Below are positions 59,961-64,000 of a DNA stretch of 64,000 nucleotides, one piece after another. The translations under genes and the position numbers were made by a program. Position 1 is the first letter of the stretch; the number at the start of each line of letters is the position of its first letter. Under the pieces are notes generated by a model. That model searched no databases. It was not told the DNA's origin and saw only the letters and a list, made by a program, of their open reading frames with translations. Origin of the DNA: Pipra filicauda (lineage: Eukaryota; Chordata; Aves; Passeriformes; Pipridae). Location: positions 2,823,501-2,887,500 of the forward strand of contig NW_024104520.1 of NCBI RefSeq assembly GCF_003945595.2, in the 5' to 3' direction.

Positions 59961-62900
59961 CTCCTGCTTCAATTGTTCTAAAGATTGGAAGGCATTAAGT
60001 AAGTGAGACAGAGACCCGCAGGAAGAAAAAGGACAGATTCATGGAGAAGGCAGCTCAGAAGTGCCCAGAGAAATGATCTCAAATCAGATCTCTGCTTCAC
60101 CTTTCCCATGTAAATGTGGATCAGTCACTTAAAGCACATTTTCACAGGCAGAAAATGATTATGTATTCTTCATTTTCTGGGTGACTGACTTTATTCCCTC
60201 TGGTCTGATTTGCAAAACAACTGGGTACTCCTAAGTGCAGCATAAGCTAGTTAGAGAAGTGCTTTGAATATATAAAATGTAATATTCAATTATGTTCTCT
60301 AAAAATCAGGTCCAGGTTATGTGAAATTGGGCACATAAAATTAGTGGCTCTTTTTGACCTTATTATCTCCGTGTCTTTTTTCTCAACCTGTGTTCTATTA
60401 ATGATAATAGAACATAATAATAACGATATCCTTCATTATATAATGGTGCTACAAAAATCAGTTTATGTTGGGGAAGTTGCCAGTTACTGTTACTATTGAT
60501 GTTACCATATGAAAACAAAACATTTTGTAATAGAATGAAATATCATAAATATAAGACGTATATTTACGTATCTTTACGTATCTTTTCTTATCCTTCATTT
60601 TTTAATGCAACAGATATTATTTATGCTATATCATTTGAGGGATTCCCCTTTCTAAGAGATCTCAGGATCTCTTGTTCCTAAAGCTGTTTGGGTGTATGGC
60701 CTGCCACACACATGTGCCAGTTCTACTTTAGCAAGGCTCTTTACTAGGATGGAAGCATGTGATTTTAAATACATTTGTGACCCAGGTCAGATGAATGTCT
60801 GTGTTGCTGCATCACATCTTAGCAAAGGTTGCTTCAATGAATAGCACATGAAAGTTGGTGAACAATAGTTTTGTACTCAGAGAAAGTTTAGAGTATTGTA
60901 GAAACACACCGATAGAGGAAATAGTTTTCTACTCTGTAAGCATCATGTATTCCACATTCTAGCAAAGTATTTGCTTATAATGGGACTCTAACGTAATACA
61001 GAACACTGTTTCAATGCATCTGCATAACACAATATGATTAATGCTGTAATATCATTTCTTTTGGTTATTCAGCTTTGCAAACTTGATAAGTTTAAAATTT
61101 TCCTAGTGTTAATAAATAAAGATGCATAACATTCTTGTTAAGACTCCGGATTGAATATGTTGTAATCTGCTGTTGAAAAAATGTCAGCTCTCAGAAAAAG
61201 AGACAAATGCTAAAAAAATTGTCAATGCTCGTTTAACACTGACTTAACTATGTGAATGAAATGAACAAATATTCAGTTGATTTTTATGTACTTGAGACTT
61301 GATAACAATGAAAACCAATGAGTCATATATAATAACAAGAAAAATAAGGATAGAGAGAAATATGATAAGCTTAATATTGACAATGTACTTTTAAAGTTTT
61401 AAGTGGAAATTCTTTTGTATAGAATCTGTGTAGAATGTGATTTTATTATTATCTTTGAACTATGTTACAAAATAATTTAGGACAGATTAAAATCACTCAC
61501 TATGAAAGATGAAGTATTATTGGAAGCCTATTTTTAAACTTAGAGAATTATTTAATTTGCATTCTAATCTTCATTTTTTTCAAGCATATCCAAGAATACC
61601 TGTACTTTCTTTAATTCATATTGTGTTTCTCTGGAATAAGGAAATGAATCAACTTTGGTCAGCTATGATCTCCCAGAAATATAAGCAAAAGTTTTTCACC
61701 TGGAATAGGAGGAAAAAAAATTTAAAAAATAAATTAAATACACATCTAACATACAATAAATGGTAGTTTTCATGTACTATTGGTACCATAAAATGTACAG
61801 TACAGAGTCATCCTTTAGTGTTGTAATGATAAGTAAGAAGGCTCAAAGAGGGGTTTCTTTGTCTTGTATTATTTTGACAGGGTAAGGTCCAAGGGGTTTT
61901 TATCACTTATTTTTGCTGTCCATTTCTATATATTTAGAAGGTATATTTGAGACATGTGTGAGGTAACATTTGGTAGCCAGTAAATAGTGAAAAATTCTTT
62001 AGAAAACATAATCTTTTTCAAAGCGCTACTCAGTGCTTTATGATGAATTTATGAAAAAAATCTTTCCTTAGGCATGGAAATTCCTGTTCTTTTCAACTTA
62101 ATTTCATGCAAGAGTCATTCATAACAAAGACTAAGTTCAACCTCTCAATGAGTCACTGTATTATCTCCCATAATTCTTGCTTTACTCTGTCCAGTTCTAT
62201 TAGTCCCATCCCAGTTCTCTTTTAAAAATTGCTTATCCTTTGTGTTGTGTAAGTCCTACGTATTTCAGCAAAAATTTGTTCCATGGTTTTGCCATTTAAT
62301 TTATACTCTCTTGATAAATAACAATAAATACACATATGATGTTATTAAACATTAAACAGAGTTTTCAGCACTTATTGTACCTGCAATAAAATAAGTGATG
62401 GTACTTATTTTAGTGAAAATAAGTCAATCTACTTTGATTCATAACAAAAACATCTGAACTGTCACTTTTACTTAGTTGAGTCATATTGTCTAGGAAACAA
62501 GGATGACCTTCTCGGGAGAGAAAAATAACTTATGTTTACAAGGATTTCAGTTCATCTGTATTTGTTTTCCTTAAAAGAGCCTTATTTTAATCCCTACAGA
62601 ATGCAGCAATATCGATTAAACTTCTAAGGTCAATTTGCATCAGATATGAGAAATAAATTCTTAATGATTTACAAGCATCTTACAGTGCTTGTTTTACAAT
62701 TGATCAAGAGAAGTAAAGCCTTTATGTCACCTACTTTAAAAACCATTTCTGTCCACAAACACTAGTAATGCTTGAATTTTACTTTTTCTATTTCCCAGAG
62801 TTTTTATATTCCTTTAAAGTATGTCTGTAAAGAGGTTGTCATTGTGCCCTGCATTTTATGAGCCATCCGTGTAGCCAGTGAACTTGGAAGCCTTGCTTGT

Positions 62901-64000
62901 AACTGAAAATTACATACTACTTGATGAGTGAGGTGGGCAGATTGTGGAACGCACTAAGTTTATGCAACAATAAAATAGTAATAAGTAATAAAGTAATAAA
63001 AAGTAATAAAATTCTATGTAAATTCAATACTTTCATATTACTGACACTCCCAGAAAACAGACTTTGTTCTCCAAGCTTTTACTCAGCTGAGTAAAAAAAT
63101 AGATATAAGAACAAAGATGGTGCAAACAACAGGTGCCATGGACAAGGACTATCATGTCACTTCTGTAGCTGTTCTTCATCAGAATGCAAGGCAGATACTT
63201 CTATTCAGTCTTGTAACAATAACCTTCACTACTTTGACCTAAATTACTCTAGTTATAAACATTAATAGTGCTGGAACTAGCTTTGAATTTATCCCTATGT
63301 GTTTGCAAGAGTAAAAGTTATGCTGCCACAGCTGGCTAGAAAAACTACTTAATGACTCAGTCATATCTTCAGTCTGAGTGTGTCAGCTTCAGTTATGATC
63401 AGGAAAAATGCCTAACACTAAGCTTAATTAGCAGAGTTAACTAACAGCTTTTCATCTGGCACCCTCTGTGGACCATCTCAAATTTCAAAGGTTGCCTATG
63501 CAGAAAAAAGCCCAGGACAATAAACAAGAACTGAACTATTAAGAGGACAAATCTAAAACCTTTGATTCCATATGATTCTCAAGAAGACCAGCACATTAAA
63601 AGAAATATTTGGTTGTGACATTGTTAGCATTAGCAACTGATGTGGAAAACAGATTTTTTTGAGACAAAAATGACAAGTGAAAATAAATTAATAGTGGAAG
63701 TAGATTTAGATTAATCTATAAAAATGTGGAAGAGTGAAAACTTCAGAATGTTTTCCCTCTGACCTAAGGAAATGCTTAAATATGTAAAATACTGATTTTC
63801 TATATCTGTGTCCTGATAGCATCCTGGGACAAAACCTGTGCGTGTGATATTCCCTTTCATTTTTTTTTTCCTCTAGAAAAGCTGGTGTACAAATTTCTCT
63901 GTTTGAAATAAGAAAAATGGGAACAGAAGAAATTGAAATAAGGACAACAGGTATCACTCTTCCCTTCCCCAAGTTACCTTGAAGTCCCAAAATAACGCAA
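59961..64000. other. AT-rich stretch, no gene recognised
   Basis: No gene or recognised transposon. Contains a short imperfect (AGTAATAA)n-like array (62967-63011) and a 10-bp duplication 'tatctttacg' near 60568. The stretch 62580-62930 is of high complexity and might be conserved non-coding DNA. Confidence 0.45.
62967..63011. repeat. Imperfect AGTAATAA repeat array
   Basis: 'atagtaataagtaataaagtaataaaaagtaataaa': four variable-length units of AGTAATAA(A)n. Confidence 0.8.

Noticed and set aside
1..64000. CRISPR array, bacterial operon, riboswitch or phage system
   Set aside because: The sequence is vertebrate in character (CR1, SINE, microsatellites, long AT-rich non-coding DNA). No regularly spaced repeat-spacer array or gene cluster exists.

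Overview
This window looks like a non-coding, AT-rich piece of a bird nuclear genome, probably from a passerine. Three things support that. (1) At least thirteen CR1 LINE fragments lie on both strands, several ending in the 8-bp microsatellite-like 3' tail (ATTCTGTG or ATTCTATG units) typical of avian CR1. (2) Two short interspersed elements have a tRNA-Ile-like head (A-box, anticodon-loop and B-box remnants) fused to a CR1-like tail, the architecture I know from the zebra finch SINE TguSINE1. (3) Several GC-richer blocks look like avian endogenous-retrovirus LTR material. Two copies of an RTE-type LINE 3' end are also present. As far as I recall, RTE-type elements (AviRTE) occur only in some bird lineages, including suboscine passerines. 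A suboscine is therefore a reasonable guess, but it is inference.

No complete protein-coding gene could be recognised. Nearly every longer open frame falls in a transposon fragment, a microsatellite or AT-rich background. The only gene-like signals are weak candidate exons: two phase-compatible ones on + (16271-16373 and 17573-17638, with an open frame that includes a hydrophobic stretch) and one on - (43846-44001). The window may be an intron of a large gene or a gene desert.

Layout. 0.7-1.1 kb: a SINE/CR1 tail and a CR1 ORF2 fragment. 2.7-5.75 kb: an internally deleted CR1 followed by 2.3 kb of ERV/LTR-like sequence. 5.75-14.7 kb: AT-rich, no recognisable gene. 14.7-21.8 kb: a cluster of two SINEs, six CR1 fragments and the + candidate exons. 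23.9-25.1 kb: a CR1 tail and possible LTR sequence. 28.3-29.2 kb: a CR1 reverse-transcriptase/3' end copy, then a 27-bp perfect palindrome. 35.1-35.7 kb: an RTE insertion with an intact C-terminal frame and an 11-bp target-site duplication. 37.4-38.3 kb: a CR1 reverse-transcriptase fragment with an internal deletion. 38.85-39.4 kb: a (GT)n tract and an LTR-like block with a TATA box. 41.85-42.2 kb: an isolated GC-rich block. 47.8-48.4 kb: a roughly 225-bp polypurine tract and a second RTE copy with a 9-bp target-site duplication. 49.1 and 54.7 kb: CR1 ends. 57.8-60.0 kb: LTR-like sequence interrupted by a 0.78-kb minus-strand CR1. 60-64 kb: AT-rich, nothing recognisable.

There is no operon or pathway here. 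The biology visible is a record of retrotransposition: target-primed insertions, 5' truncation, internal deletion, nesting and microsatellite expansion.
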